DNA of 64,000 bases. Origin: G963677485 sp942492855. Its GTDB lineage: Bacteria > Armatimonadota > HRBIN16. The translations under genes were made by a program, and so were the position numbers. Below the pieces are notes generated by a model, which saw nothing but the letters and a program-made list of their open reading frames with translations, was not told where the DNA came from and did no database searches. The stretch spans positions 434,001 through 498,000 of the forward strand of contig OW818647.1 of assembly GCA_942492855.1 (NCBI GenBank). Direction: 5' to 3'. Shown piece by piece: positions 50,015 through 58,651 of this stretch; position 1 is the first letter of the stretch; every line of letters starts with the position of its first letter.

Positions 50015-51781
50015 TTACAACCCCTCGCGGTCGATGGGGTGGGAGGCGCCGGCCTGGAGGGTGCTGCGGCGGCCCACGATCAACACGGAGTCCTTGGCCC
50101 GGGTGATACCGGTATATAGCACCTCGCGGCTGAGCATCGGGTGATCATGGGGTACCGAAAGCACCAGCATGACGCATCCGTATTCGCTGCCCTGGCTCTT
50201 GTGCACCGTGTGCGCAAACGCGGGCTCCCAGTGGGCCAGCGACTCCAACGGGTAACTGATGTCGCCATCCGTTTTGCGGAACACCACCTGCCGGTCACCA
50301 TCCACACCGCGCATCAACACGCCCACCTCGCCATTGCTTAGATCACGCAGAGCGTCGTTCTGGGTGACCATCACTGGCATACCCACCGGGTAACCGATGG
50401 AGCTGCCGGATGTATGCTCACGGAGCAGATTCGTCATCATATGGTTGATGCCAGACACACCGGTGAATCCGCTACGGGTCAGGCAGAGCACTCTGCCTGC
50501 ATTAAGTCCATCGAACACCGCATCAAGTTGCTCCTGGTGGGCCTCCAGATGGTCGAAATCAACACTCTGTCGTAGTTGCTGCAGGATCGGCTGCGGGTAG
50601 ATCATCGCAAACCAGGGAGAAAGTAGTGCGTGAAGCACATCCTGCCGGTTAGGGTCGCAGTCCAGCAGCAGACACCCCTGTTGGCCCATCTGACCAGGTG
50701 TGCCCGCAGGCAGCAGGCTGTGGTCCAGTGGTAGACCCTGGTTGACAGCCATCGCAAGCTGCAAGATGCTGGCTACGCTTCGGAAGGAGGTGCTGAGGGA
50801 CGCGATCGGCCACTCACTCCCCTGAAGCAAGGTGGTCAACGGCACGCCTGCCTCCACGGAGGGCAACTGATCGCGGTCGCCCAGCATGATCACCCTGCAG
50901 TGTGAAGGTGTAGCCGCCAGCAGGTGGGCCATCAACCGGATGTCCACCATGCTGAGTTCATCCAGCACCAGGGTATCGGCATCCAACAGATTGCTTTTGT
51001 TGTGTTTGAACCGGCCGTACCGGTCGATACGCAAAACACTATGTATGGTGTGGGCCTGAAGGCTGCGCAGCCATTCGGCCTCGGATGGGTCACTCAGCAA
51101 CGAGGCCTGTTGGTGTAGCGACTCGGTCATGCGCTGTGCCGCACGGCCGGTCGGTGCGACCAGCACCACCCGGCCAGCCTGACCAGCAGACTGCAGGCAC
51201 CGCAGGATGTTGACCACTATCGATGTCTTGCCCGTGCCTGGTCCTCCGCTGATGATACTCAGCCGGTTGTCTAGGGCTAGACGCAGGGCCAGGTGCTGGT
51301 CGTCACTGAGCGTGTGGCTGTTTCCCGATAGCACCGCGTTGACCATATCTTCTGAGACGGGCTGATCACTCGGCCTGTTGAGACGGTTGAGACCATCCAG
51401 CACCGAGTGTGCTGCGTGGACCACCCCCTGGAAGCCGATGGTTCCGTCGCCCAGCACCAGCGGGCAGAGGCAGCCGACATCGCGTGTGACCAGCTCAGGG
51501 TAGAGCTGGTCTAGCTGTTGCCACTGAGATAACCACTCCGGAATTCTGTCATGCAGGCACTCCGGCAGCCGCCTGCGCAGTGTATCCGCGTTGGCGTGCA
51601 GACAGATGCTACCCCCCTCAAAACTCTTGAACAGGGCAACCAGTATGGGTATCAGCGGTTCGTCAGCGCGAGGCAGGGTGGACGAAAGCTCCAACAGGTC
51701 ACCAATCGACTGTCGGCTCAACGGGCTTATCCAGGCGGCGTAGTCTCTGGTGATATGCATGTATACAGCGTGTTTAGCCAT
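50015..51781 (-). CDS. recD: Exodeoxyribonuclease V alpha subunit (RecD)
   Basis: This 588-residue SF1B helicase is the 5'-3' motor of RecBCD. It has Walker A SGGPGTGKTSIV, LVAPTGRAAQRM, LDELSMVDIRLMAHLL, GDRDQLPSVEAG, and motif VI near HKSQGSEYGCVMLVL followed by YTGITRAKDSV. The N-terminal region is the RecD-type non-helicase domain that contacts RecC. The start overlaps the recB stop by eight bases, so the complex is translated as one unit in the order recC-recB-recD. Confidence 0.95.
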   Translation of the reverse strand: MAKHAVYMHITRDYAAWISPLSRQSIGDLLELSSTLPRADEPLIPILVALFKSFEGGSICLHANADTLRRRLPECLHDRIPEWLSQWQQLDQLYPELVTRDVGCLCPLVLGDGTIGFQGVVHAAHSVLDGLNRLNRPSDQPVSEDMVNAVLSGNSHTLSDDQHLALRLALDNRLSIISGGPGTGKTSIVVNILRCLQSAGQAGRVVLVAPTGRAAQRMTESLHQQASLLSDPSEAEWLRSLQAHTIHSVLRIDRYGRFKHNKSNLLDADTLVLDELSMVDIRLMAHLLAATPSHCRVIMLGDRDQLPSVEAGVPLTTLLQGSEWPIASLSTSFRSVASILQLAMAVNQGLPLDHSLLPAGTPGQMGQQGCLLLDCDPNRQDVLHALLSPWFAMIYPQPILQQLRQSVDFDHLEAHQEQLDAVFDGLNAGRVLCLTRSGFTGVSGINHMMTNLLREHTSGSSIGYPVGMPVMVTQNDALRDLSNGEVGVLMRGVDGDRQVVFRKTDGDISYPLESLAHWEPAFAHTVHKSQGSEYGCVMLVLSVPHDHPMLSREVLYTGITRAKDSVLIVGRRSTLQAGASHPIDREGL

Positions 51782-54700
51782 GGGTGATGCCCTGCCTCAT
51801 ATACGCCATATAATCCGTCAGATGGGCACCAAACTGCTCAATTTCCGCAGGGCCTATGTCAGTCCTGACGTAAAACCCTTCGTCGCTGCCCACATGCACC
51901 CCGCGCAAGAACACATAACAGATGCCGCCAAACCGACTCCAGAGGTCGGTCATCCCCCACGCCTCGTATAGCCTCTGAAGCGCCAGTGTATAGGTGCGGT
52001 ACTGACCATGGTAACCGCCATGCTCCATCATCTCGCTAATAGACGATGCTCCGTAGCCAGACGGTGAGCTGTTGCTCTTCCAGTCCAAAATGTATATCTT
52101 CCCATTTAGTTCGAACACAAGGTCGATGATCCCGTATAGGTCGTCCACCAGACCGTCGTGCTGATTCATGCAGACATGAAACGGCAGTTCGGCACGTCGA
52201 GTGGCCAGTGGGATATCGCCAAGCGGTGCGCCCGTCATCGGGCATACGGCATGAAGTGTGTGCCAGATTCGATCCGCGATCTCCGGCAGCCACGCAGGCT
52301 CACCCTCTTCAACGGCCATTCCGCTTAACGGAATGGCATCCAGCACAAGCTGGCGGAATTCGACTGTTTCATACAACTGCTGGGCGTCGGTGCATTGGCG
52401 AACCATCTCAAAGTCGACCGCCTGCAGCACCGAATGGAACAGCGTTCCGGCCTCAGCACCCGTCGGTATGCCAGCCTCTTCGGACTCATAAGAGGTGTCA
52501 TCGTCACTACGAAGGCTACTTAACCCGTCGCCTTCGGTCGACGCAAGCTGCCAGAATGTGTGGTCCGACGGTGGCGTGGAAGACGAGTCAGAAGTTGACG
52601 ATGGATCATTTCGGGTCAGCCCAATGGGAAGGCTGGAGAAGGAGTGTATCCAGCTCAGCCTGCTCCTCATGTACTCCGGGGCGGCTCGAAATTCCAGCAG
52701 ATCGCCCGCCAGTGTCGTGGAAGCGTGCATGAACATCCTGCTTCCGTCTGGGTTACGGCTGTAGGTAATCTGTTGCACTTGGCTCAGTTCACGCTCACTA
52801 ACCATGTTATCAAGACACTTGGCCATGGCGGAGGTGCTCTTCTCATGCAGGGGCATATACAACCGGCATCGGGCACGGGTCATGGCCACATACAACAGCC
52901 TCTGCTGCTCCTCGGCAAACTGGATGTCAGCCGCTTTAATACCGGCGTCATCTTTCTCATGCTGGCACAGGAACTCCATATGATCTGCATAACACAGCGT
53001 GCGGTAGTCACTGGAGGCGTCCTTCTGGCCCAGCAGAAGGAATACCACACCATATTCCAGCCCCTTCGAGGCGTGCATAGTCACGACCTGCACCTTGGGC
53101 TGATCGGCCTCTTTACGAAGCTGCCCGGTCTGCTCGTCACTGCCTCCGCCGTCCATCAGGCACTGCAGCCGTCGCACCAGCGAGGCGAGGTCATCGTGGT
53201 TGTCGACTGCCATCGTGGTCAACTCCTGGCTGAGATGCAGCCAGTTGGCTGCCCGGCGATCACCATCCTGAGCGGTGATCTCGCGATGCAGCAGCTCCGT
53301 ATGATGGCACAGCACACGGAAGAGGCCATCCCATCGGCGGTGATCGGCCATGTCACTGGCGCTTTGCATGAGGCGCTGCGCTTGGCGCACAGCCAGCCGG
53401 TCATGCAGCCTCAAGGGATGGATGCCAAACACACGGGTCAGCAGCGCATTCTGCAACAGACCGTGGTCTTCAGGTTCGAGCAGAGCCTTGAGAACCAACA
53501 GCAACTGGGCAGCCTCAGCCGTTTGGTAGATATTACTCGACCGCCCGTTGCTGTAAGCTATACCCGCATCAGCCAGCTTCAAGCCGATCCGTTTCGCCTG
53601 GTGATGGCTCTTGCACAGGATACAGATGTCATCCAGCCTGAGGGGCCTCGGCTCACCTCCACGGAAGATGACTTCAGGTGACTGGCCCATCAGGTCGATG
53701 ATCTCCTCGACGATGAACTGCATGAAACTCGTGGCACTGCGCTTTTCGTCAGTACCGGTCTTGACGATCACGATCGGCTTGCGGCCTTCCCAGCCGGAGC
53801 CCAGCACCGTGCCAGGCTCAGGGGGCACGCAAACTGGCAGATACTGCAGTCTGCCGGGCTCAGGCTCACCAAAGAGGCGATGGTCACCGCAGAGCAGGTT
53901 GATGGCCTCTATGAACTGCGCCGACGAACGGTAGTTAGTGTCGAGACTGGTAATCCGGCCCCCGCGTTCAGCCAAAGTCTCTTTGGCGGCCAGGTAGGTC
54001 TGCACGTTCGCGCCACGAAAGGTGTAGATGGCCTGCTTGGGATCGCCAACCAGTACCAGATGCTTAGGGGCTGAGGCCTCTTGCAGAAAAAGACTCTTGA
54101 TAATGCGCCACTGCAGGGGGTCGGTATCCTGGAACTCGTCCACCAACGCCGCCTGATACTGCGATGCGATCTGCTGGCACAATACAGGGTTGCCGTTCAA
54201 AGCATCCGCGAGGCCTTGCACCATGTCATTGAAGCTGACCACTCCACGCTCTGCGCGGTTTTGTCGTGCCATTGTCGCCAGCTCACTGGCCACTGCGGCG
54301 ACAATGCCGGGGCTGATACGCGATTTGAATACCGCAGAAGGACTGAGCTGCCCTTTGAGACCTTTGAGATGGCCGTATAGTTGGACCACGAAAGGCCGCG
54401 AAGTCGACCTCACCCGCCGCCAGATGCCGTTATAGACATCGGTTATAACCCGATCAGACTGTTCTATGGGTTGGTCGTAGATATGGGCCAGCAACTGTTG
54501 CAGCGGCTGGATGACGCGCGTCTGTGTATCGAACTCGCCCTTCTTTGCGGCCTTCTCAAACTGCAAAGTGACATCAGCTTCAAGCTCGCTCCAGTTGCTG
54601 CCCAAGAACTCCATAAACGGTCCGGCTAGCTGCTCCAGCCACTGCTGTTCTGACAGCGGCAGCAGCCCTAGCAACTCATCGAGGTTACCGGGCTGCACCA

Positions 54701-55223
54701 GATCGTCGCTCTGCATCGAGCCGGCGATACGCCGGCTTGTGGCACCGCGGCTGCCCACCAGACTGGCCACGAAACTCAGCATCTCCGCCCGGAGCATCCC
54801 CGCCGAATTGGCGATTGGCATCCATTTATCGCGGATGAGCAGCAACAGCAGTTTTTGTGTCCAGACAGGGTCGTTCTCTATCGCGAGGTTGAGGGGCAAC
54901 AGACACTCAAACCCATACCGAACCATCGTCATCTGGCAGAAGCCATGGAAGGTGGTGATCTGCGCCGTGTCGAAGTTCGCCAATGCTTCTGCGGCTCGTT
55001 CGGTTTCCTCGGGGGAATGCTGGCCTCCCCGTTCTATCTCGGTCAGGAAAAGCCGCAGCCTGTCCTGCATCTCGCTAGCCGCTTTGTTGGTGAAGGTGAC
55101 CATCAACAACTGGTGGATGGGCACCCCGTGTTTCACAACCAATTCGGCGGCTTTGCTGCAGATGGTGTAGGTCTTGCCGGTGCCGGCGGAGGCTTCGATC
55201 AGCTCAAGTTGGGGTGTTGACAT
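51774..55223 (-). CDS. recB: Exodeoxyribonuclease V beta subunit (RecB)
   Basis: This 1149-residue UvrD/RecB-type helicase-nuclease has Walker A ASAGTGKTYT, ALVDEFQDTDPLQW, LVGDPKQAIYTFRGA and VVTMHASKGLEYGVVFLL for the 3'-5' helicase. The C-terminal nuclease domain has GIIDLVFELNGKIYILDWKSN, the conserved D-x-K of RecB. The open frame extends to 55289 within recC, but the ATG at 55223, after GGAGGG, begins the conserved MSTPQLELIEASAGTGKT and is the likely start. The gene follows recC with one base between stop and start codons. Confidence 0.95.
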   Translation of the reverse strand: MSTPQLELIEASAGTGKTYTICSKAAELVVKHGVPIHQLLMVTFTNKAASEMQDRLRLFLTEIERGGQHSPEETERAAEALANFDTAQITTFHGFCQMTMVRYGFECLLPLNLAIENDPVWTQKLLLLLIRDKWMPIANSAGMLRAEMLSFVASLVGSRGATSRRIAGSMQSDDLVQPGNLDELLGLLPLSEQQWLEQLAGPFMEFLGSNWSELEADVTLQFEKAAKKGEFDTQTRVIQPLQQLLAHIYDQPIEQSDRVITDVYNGIWRRVRSTSRPFVVQLYGHLKGLKGQLSPSAVFKSRISPGIVAAVASELATMARQNRAERGVVSFNDMVQGLADALNGNPVLCQQIASQYQAALVDEFQDTDPLQWRIIKSLFLQEASAPKHLVLVGDPKQAIYTFRGANVQTYLAAKETLAERGGRITSLDTNYRSSAQFIEAINLLCGDHRLFGEPEPGRLQYLPVCVPPEPGTVLGSGWEGRKPIVIVKTGTDEKRSATSFMQFIVEEIIDLMGQSPEVIFRGGEPRPLRLDDICILCKSHHQAKRIGLKLADAGIAYSNGRSSNIYQTAEAAQLLLVLKALLEPEDHGLLQNALLTRVFGIHPLRLHDRLAVRQAQRLMQSASDMADHRRWDGLFRVLCHHTELLHREITAQDGDRRAANWLHLSQELTTMAVDNHDDLASLVRRLQCLMDGGGSDEQTGQLRKEADQPKVQVVTMHASKGLEYGVVFLLLGQKDASSDYRTLCYADHMEFLCQHEKDDAGIKAADIQFAEEQQRLLYVAMTRARCRLYMPLHEKSTSAMAKCLDNMVSERELSQVQQITYSRNPDGSRMFMHASTTLAGDLLEFRAAPEYMRSRLSWIHSFSSLPIGLTRNDPSSTSDSSSTPPSDHTFWQLASTEGDGLSSLRSDDDTSYESEEAGIPTGAEAGTLFHSVLQAVDFEMVRQCTDAQQLYETVEFRQLVLDAIPLSGMAVEEGEPAWLPEIADRIWHTLHAVCPMTGAPLGDIPLATRRAELPFHVCMNQHDGLVDDLYGIIDLVFELNGKIYILDWKSNSSPSGYGASSISEMMEHGGYHGQYRTYTLALQRLYEAWGMTDLWSRFGGICYVFLRGVHVGSDEGFYVRTDIGPAEIEQFGAHLTDYMAYMRQGITHG

Positions 55224-55224
55224 C

Positions 55225-58200
55225 TCAGTTTTCGCCCTCCTGGCTCTTCTGAGGGGCAACGAACGGGGCGAAACGTTGATGCAGCGCAATCCTCAACTGA
55301 TCATCTGAGTCGGGTTGGGTGATGCCCTCGACCCAGCTTAGGGGGTCGATTGAGTCACCATATTCCGCATCCTGCTCTTCAGCCATCTCCTGCAGACCGG
55401 CATCTAGCCCTATCTTCAGTATCAGCGGATACGGAAGATGCCACAGGTTGCCGGCCAAATAGTGCCCACAGAGGGTTTTTAAGTATTCAGCCTCAAACGA
55501 GACGGTAAACTGCTCCGGTTGGGATTCACCACTCCAACAGACCAGGACGTCCGCATCGAGTGGTGTAATGTGGTGCTGAAGCTTATGTACCAGCAGGACC
55601 AAGGCTGGCTGGATTATGGCGAAGGGCTGCAATTTCCCGCTGCTCTTTTTACCCACGGCCATCTTGACAGCCACCAAATCGGTCTGTTCATTGCAGATGC
55701 ACAGAGGCCAGTCGGCGGTGACCGTGATACCCTCGACATCAATCATCGCCTGCACAGGAGATAACTCACCCAGGGGCATCCGTGCTGACAGCTCTTCGGA
55801 TTTCTGCTGTACCGATGCGATCAGGACCGGCTCCATGGGGGCTACGGGAAGCAGGCCGCGATGCGAACCCGCATTGTATAAATCTGCCGTGATTGAACTG
55901 ACCGGCCGGCCGGTTTGTTTGTGCAGCAGCACTGCTTGGGTCACCATCCGGCTGAGCTGCTGCCCTGACAACTCCAGCGGTTCTGTATCGGCCGTATCCT
56001 CCGGTAAGCTCTCCCATAAACGACCAGCCAGCCTCTCCAGTGTCGAAGTGATCGGATCATACAGGAACGAGCTAAGCTGTCTCACGCTGATCTCTTTAGG
56101 AGCTTCTGGCAAGCTTAGCGGAGCCTCTTCACGGCTTTCGAGGTCCAGTAGTTTTTCGAGGGCTGCGGTGGCTTGAGCCACCAACTCCGGACTGGCCAAG
56201 TCGCTGTGACTGAGCTGCTTGAGCGCGATGAGCCAGTCTGACAGGCTGTAGTTCGGCCATGCAGGCTCCCTGCCGCCCGGTGGCAGCAGCACATGCTCAA
56301 CGCTGTAGGGCATCAAGGGCACATGCCGCGTAATGGTGCTGACATTGGGCACACCCAGATACTCCAGCAACTGCCGAAGCTGGTTACTGAGGTAGCCGGG
56401 GGTGTCGGTGACAGGGTCCAGCTCCTGGTAGCTCAATGTGATGCTGTCACTGGCGCTGAGCAGTGCCGTGAGAAGCGACTGCCGCGCGATGTCCTCTGCC
56501 TGGCCACCGACATCCGTGCGGATGTCGAGGCTTGAAGCACGCACCCGCAACGGAAAGCGTCCTTCATTCAGCCCACACACGATGACATGTCGGAATGGAA
56601 CTCCACCGAGCTGGTTCAGCGAGCCCACATTCACCCCGCCAAGCACAGGCAGCCCGATGTGCCAACTGTCTGGACGGATACAACCCATGAGCAACTGCTT
56701 GAATTCGGCGGCTGATAAAACTTGAATAGAGATCATCTCTTCGCCGTCGACCATCTGGCGAAGCGTCTGCTGCATCTGCACATGGCCGCGACGGTCGGGC
56801 GCATCATCAGACTGCGGCTCGATCAACAAAGGCAGCAACCTGCCCAAAGCCTCCTCCCAGGCACCTGCGGTGCGGTCCGGTCCACCCAACAGTTCGCTGA
56901 GCTCATTCATGCGCTCCAGACATATCCCCAGGCTCTCCAGTTCCTCAGCGCTGGTTCGGAATGTCGCCTCAGGGATGCGGTGCTGCCAGTGGTCAGCCTG
57001 CTGCTCGTTTGGTATCTGCAGAAGCCGTCCTAACCGGTAGCGCTGCATCATCTGCTTGAAACTGAAGGGCTGTTCTTTTATGCCAGCATAGGCTGTCTCA
57101 AGCTGGTCGTAGCCGCGCCAAGCTCCCGAATTGGCCATCAACTCCTGCCAGTTTTCCACCACGCTGTGAGTGATCCCTTGCGCCTGCATGAAGCATGGAT
57201 TACGCATGATCGCCAGCAGTTGGCTGCGGGTGAAGTTATCGGCATTGAGGGCCATTAACGCTTGCAGAGCCTGAATATACAAGCTGTCACCAGCTCGCAC
57301 ACCCAAAACGCAGTATGGCAAGCTGGCCCGGTGTTTATCAAATGCTGCGCATAGCTGGCTTTTGACCTCAGAAACATCCGAGCATAAAACTGCGATCTGC
57401 TGGGGCAGCAACGTGGGGTCATGGTCCAGCATCTGCAGGAAGCGGTTGGCCACCGCCTCATACTCGCGGTCGGTTCCCTTGGCGGCCAGGACCGAAAGGT
57501 GACCGGTCTTCACCATCTCCTGGAGCGATGCCAGGGGCTGGTCCATGCTAGGTGCCACCGGCGGTCCGGCCCAGCCCACGGATTGCAGAAACTGCTGGGT
57601 GGGACGGTACCAGGACATCAACTCATCAGGGCACTGGCTTAACGGATGGTGCAGCAGAAGATCCACATCCATGACCTGGGCGGCCCAGTTCAGCATCTGT
57701 AGTTGGCCGTCCAGAACCGAGGGAAAGCCATACAGCACCGTCAGCCGCGGCTCCTTCGGTGCCAGCGGTATGGAGTGGGCGACCTGCGCGAAGGCATAAC
57801 CCAGGCTGCATGGCGAGCCACCGCAACTGTGCAGGTAGAGCTCACGCTCCGCCTGGGCTAGCGGCGTTTCGGGCCACTCTGCTAGTAGACTAGGGCTCCG
57901 CTGCTCGTAATCGTGAAATAGCAGCAGCAAAGATTGGGCAAGTCCAACCTTCTTGCTGGTCGCGCCATTTTGGTTCGGGCTGCTCTGCAGGTAGTTACGA
58001 ATGGGATCCATGACGGACTGAGCCATGATCGTGTCGTCTGACAACAAACTGACGATGCGCATGAGCCACTGTTGGAACTTAATGGCTGGGGGTAGAGCGA
58101 TTGGCGAGACCTCGCGAAGCATCTCCCACAAACCGTCTTCCATCAAGTGACATGGGATGTCCAATGTGGCCCCGTAGGTCTGCGCCACGTGGTAATTCAC

Positions 58201-58341
58201 CCAGCGGTTGATCGGCTGAGACAGGGTGATGAGGCGCGGCTGCACACCGAACAGTTGCGCCTTTTGTTGCTGAAGATAGAACCTGTGAAGGTGGCTGGTC
58301 AGCTCATGTTGTGTCTGATATGTATGTATGGTAAATGCCAA
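55225..58341 (-). CDS. recC: Exodeoxyribonuclease V gamma subunit (RecC)
   Basis: This 1038-residue protein matches RecC, the inactive-nuclease/helicase-like subunit that splits the DNA strands and scans for Chi. Conserved stretches include the N-terminal LHRFYLQQQKAQLFG, VLYGFPSVLDGQLQML, VAVLCSDVSEVKSQL and FRHVIVCGLNEGRFPLR. The start is TTG at 58341 with AGGAGGG just upstream. It is the first gene of the recCBD operon; no ptr gene lies between recC and recB, unlike in E. coli. The Chi sequence of this host is unknown. Confidence 0.93.
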   Translation of the reverse strand: MAFTIHTYQTQHELTSHLHRFYLQQQKAQLFGVQPRLITLSQPINRWVNYHVAQTYGATLDIPCHLMEDGLWEMLREVSPIALPPAIKFQQWLMRIVSLLSDDTIMAQSVMDPIRNYLQSSPNQNGATSKKVGLAQSLLLLFHDYEQRSPSLLAEWPETPLAQAERELYLHSCGGSPCSLGYAFAQVAHSIPLAPKEPRLTVLYGFPSVLDGQLQMLNWAAQVMDVDLLLHHPLSQCPDELMSWYRPTQQFLQSVGWAGPPVAPSMDQPLASLQEMVKTGHLSVLAAKGTDREYEAVANRFLQMLDHDPTLLPQQIAVLCSDVSEVKSQLCAAFDKHRASLPYCVLGVRAGDSLYIQALQALMALNADNFTRSQLLAIMRNPCFMQAQGITHSVVENWQELMANSGAWRGYDQLETAYAGIKEQPFSFKQMMQRYRLGRLLQIPNEQQADHWQHRIPEATFRTSAEELESLGICLERMNELSELLGGPDRTAGAWEEALGRLLPLLIEPQSDDAPDRRGHVQMQQTLRQMVDGEEMISIQVLSAAEFKQLLMGCIRPDSWHIGLPVLGGVNVGSLNQLGGVPFRHVIVCGLNEGRFPLRVRASSLDIRTDVGGQAEDIARQSLLTALLSASDSITLSYQELDPVTDTPGYLSNQLRQLLEYLGVPNVSTITRHVPLMPYSVEHVLLPPGGREPAWPNYSLSDWLIALKQLSHSDLASPELVAQATAALEKLLDLESREEAPLSLPEAPKEISVRQLSSFLYDPITSTLERLAGRLWESLPEDTADTEPLELSGQQLSRMVTQAVLLHKQTGRPVSSITADLYNAGSHRGLLPVAPMEPVLIASVQQKSEELSARMPLGELSPVQAMIDVEGITVTADWPLCICNEQTDLVAVKMAVGKKSSGKLQPFAIIQPALVLLVHKLQHHITPLDADVLVCWSGESQPEQFTVSFEAEYLKTLCGHYLAGNLWHLPYPLILKIGLDAGLQEMAEEQDAEYGDSIDPLSWVEGITQPDSDDQLRIALHQRFAPFVAPQKSQEGEN

Positions 58342-58587
58342 CCGACCCTCCTAATGCAACACGCCTTATATAAGAATGATACAACGAATTAAACACCCTC
58401 TGGAGACCATCATGATGATGTCACCCGGCCGTCATCGAACCTCATAATCTGGCTGATTCAGATGATACCGTAATTTGCGAGATTTTATGGAAGCCATAAA
58501 TGCAACAAAACTGTGATAAATATTGTATAAAATCGTCCAGATATATGGGCAAATCACAAAAATAGTGGCCGAAATGTCGAATTTCAC
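58342..58587. other. AT-rich divergent intergenic region
   Basis: This gap between recC (minus) and the GH78 gene (plus) is clearly AT-richer than its surroundings and has no gene. It should hold the recC promoter, but no convincing -35/-10 pair is seen on the minus strand. Confidence 0.4.
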
Positions 58588-58616
58588 TTGATTATCCGAA
58601 AATAAACAGATATTGT
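58588..58616 (+). promoter_or_regulatory. Possible promoter of the GH78 gene
   Basis: TTGATT (58588-58593) and TATTGT (58611-58616) are separated by 17 bases within an AT-rich stretch. They lie about 36 bases before the ATG, next to an AGGAG ribosome site. The boxes are reasonable but not perfect. No operator palindrome is evident. Confidence 0.45.
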
Positions 58617-58651
58617 ATACACGAAACACTATTCCTCAGGAGTGACCGTTT

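Noticed and set aside
52644..53681. 345-residue open frame opposite recB
   Set aside because: It lies wholly inside recB, has no ribosome site and no recognisable fold.
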